DNA from: Planctomycetaceae bacterium
GTDB taxonomy: Bacteria; Planctomycetota; Planctomycetia; Pirellulales; Thermoguttaceae
NCBI GenBank assembly: GCA_031288765.1
Contig: JAITQV010000462.1
Coordinates: forward strand, 1-5,191
Direction of reading: 5' to 3'
DNA length: 5,191 bases
The notes under the pieces are model-generated. The model worked only from the letters and a program-made list of their open reading frames with translations, made no database searches and was not told where the DNA came from. This document shows, one piece after another, positions 5,190-5,191 of this stretch; position 1 is the first letter of the stretch, and every line of letters begins with the position of its first letter. The position numbers were made by a program, and so were the translations under genes.

Positions 5190-5191
5190 CG

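Overview
The window looks like a chromosomal segment of a planctomycete. The strongest evidence is the minus-strand gene at 3926-5059. It carries the prepilin-type segment and the C-terminal H-x-GG / F-x-DGSV block typical of the DUF1559 pseudopilin-like proteins that are greatly expanded in Planctomycetota. Next to it lies a small lipoprotein of the kind that often accompanies such genes. A secreted Trp/Tyr-rich protein with a C-terminal domain that I recall mainly from Pirellulales-type planctomycetes is also present. The AT-rich spacers and the secreted glycoside hydrolase would suit a gut or biomass-degrading lineage, but that placement is inference.

Layout. Positions 1-1344 (+) hold the 3' part of a secreted or surface repeat protein. 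Its reading frame is open from base 1, so the gene starts outside the window, and its visible N-terminal part is a tandem array of 7-residue Asp-Arg units. Positions 1345-1897 form a spacer. It contains a 219-bp terminal-inverted-repeat element (E1, 1346-1564), a short dispersed-repeat motif (1575-1603), a small 21-bp tandem or hairpin repeat (1619-1659), and a decayed fragment of a second glycoside hydrolase copy (about 1779-1912, minus). Positions 1898-3067 (-) encode a secreted clan GH-A (GH5-like) glycoside hydrolase whose stop codon lies inside that duplicated fragment. Positions 3068-3447 are a spacer dominated by a second copy of the same element (E2, 3159-3394), in the opposite orientation to E1. 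Positions 3448-3846 (-) encode a small lipoprotein and 3926-5059 (-) the DUF1559 protein. These two lie in one direction with a strong hairpin between them. Positions 5060-5191 are the upstream leader of the DUF1559 gene, with two weak inverted repeats and no gene.

How the parts relate. All four proteins are predicted to be exported or envelope-associated. The DUF1559 gene and the lipoprotein gene probably form a transcription unit with the hairpin attenuating or separating the second gene. The hydrolase is probably transcribed alone. The most notable structure is the pair of inverted, MITE-like elements bracketing the hydrolase gene and its pseudogene remnant. I see no convincing new biochemical system. 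The interesting signals are the repeat array, the paired elements and the tandem-duplication scar.
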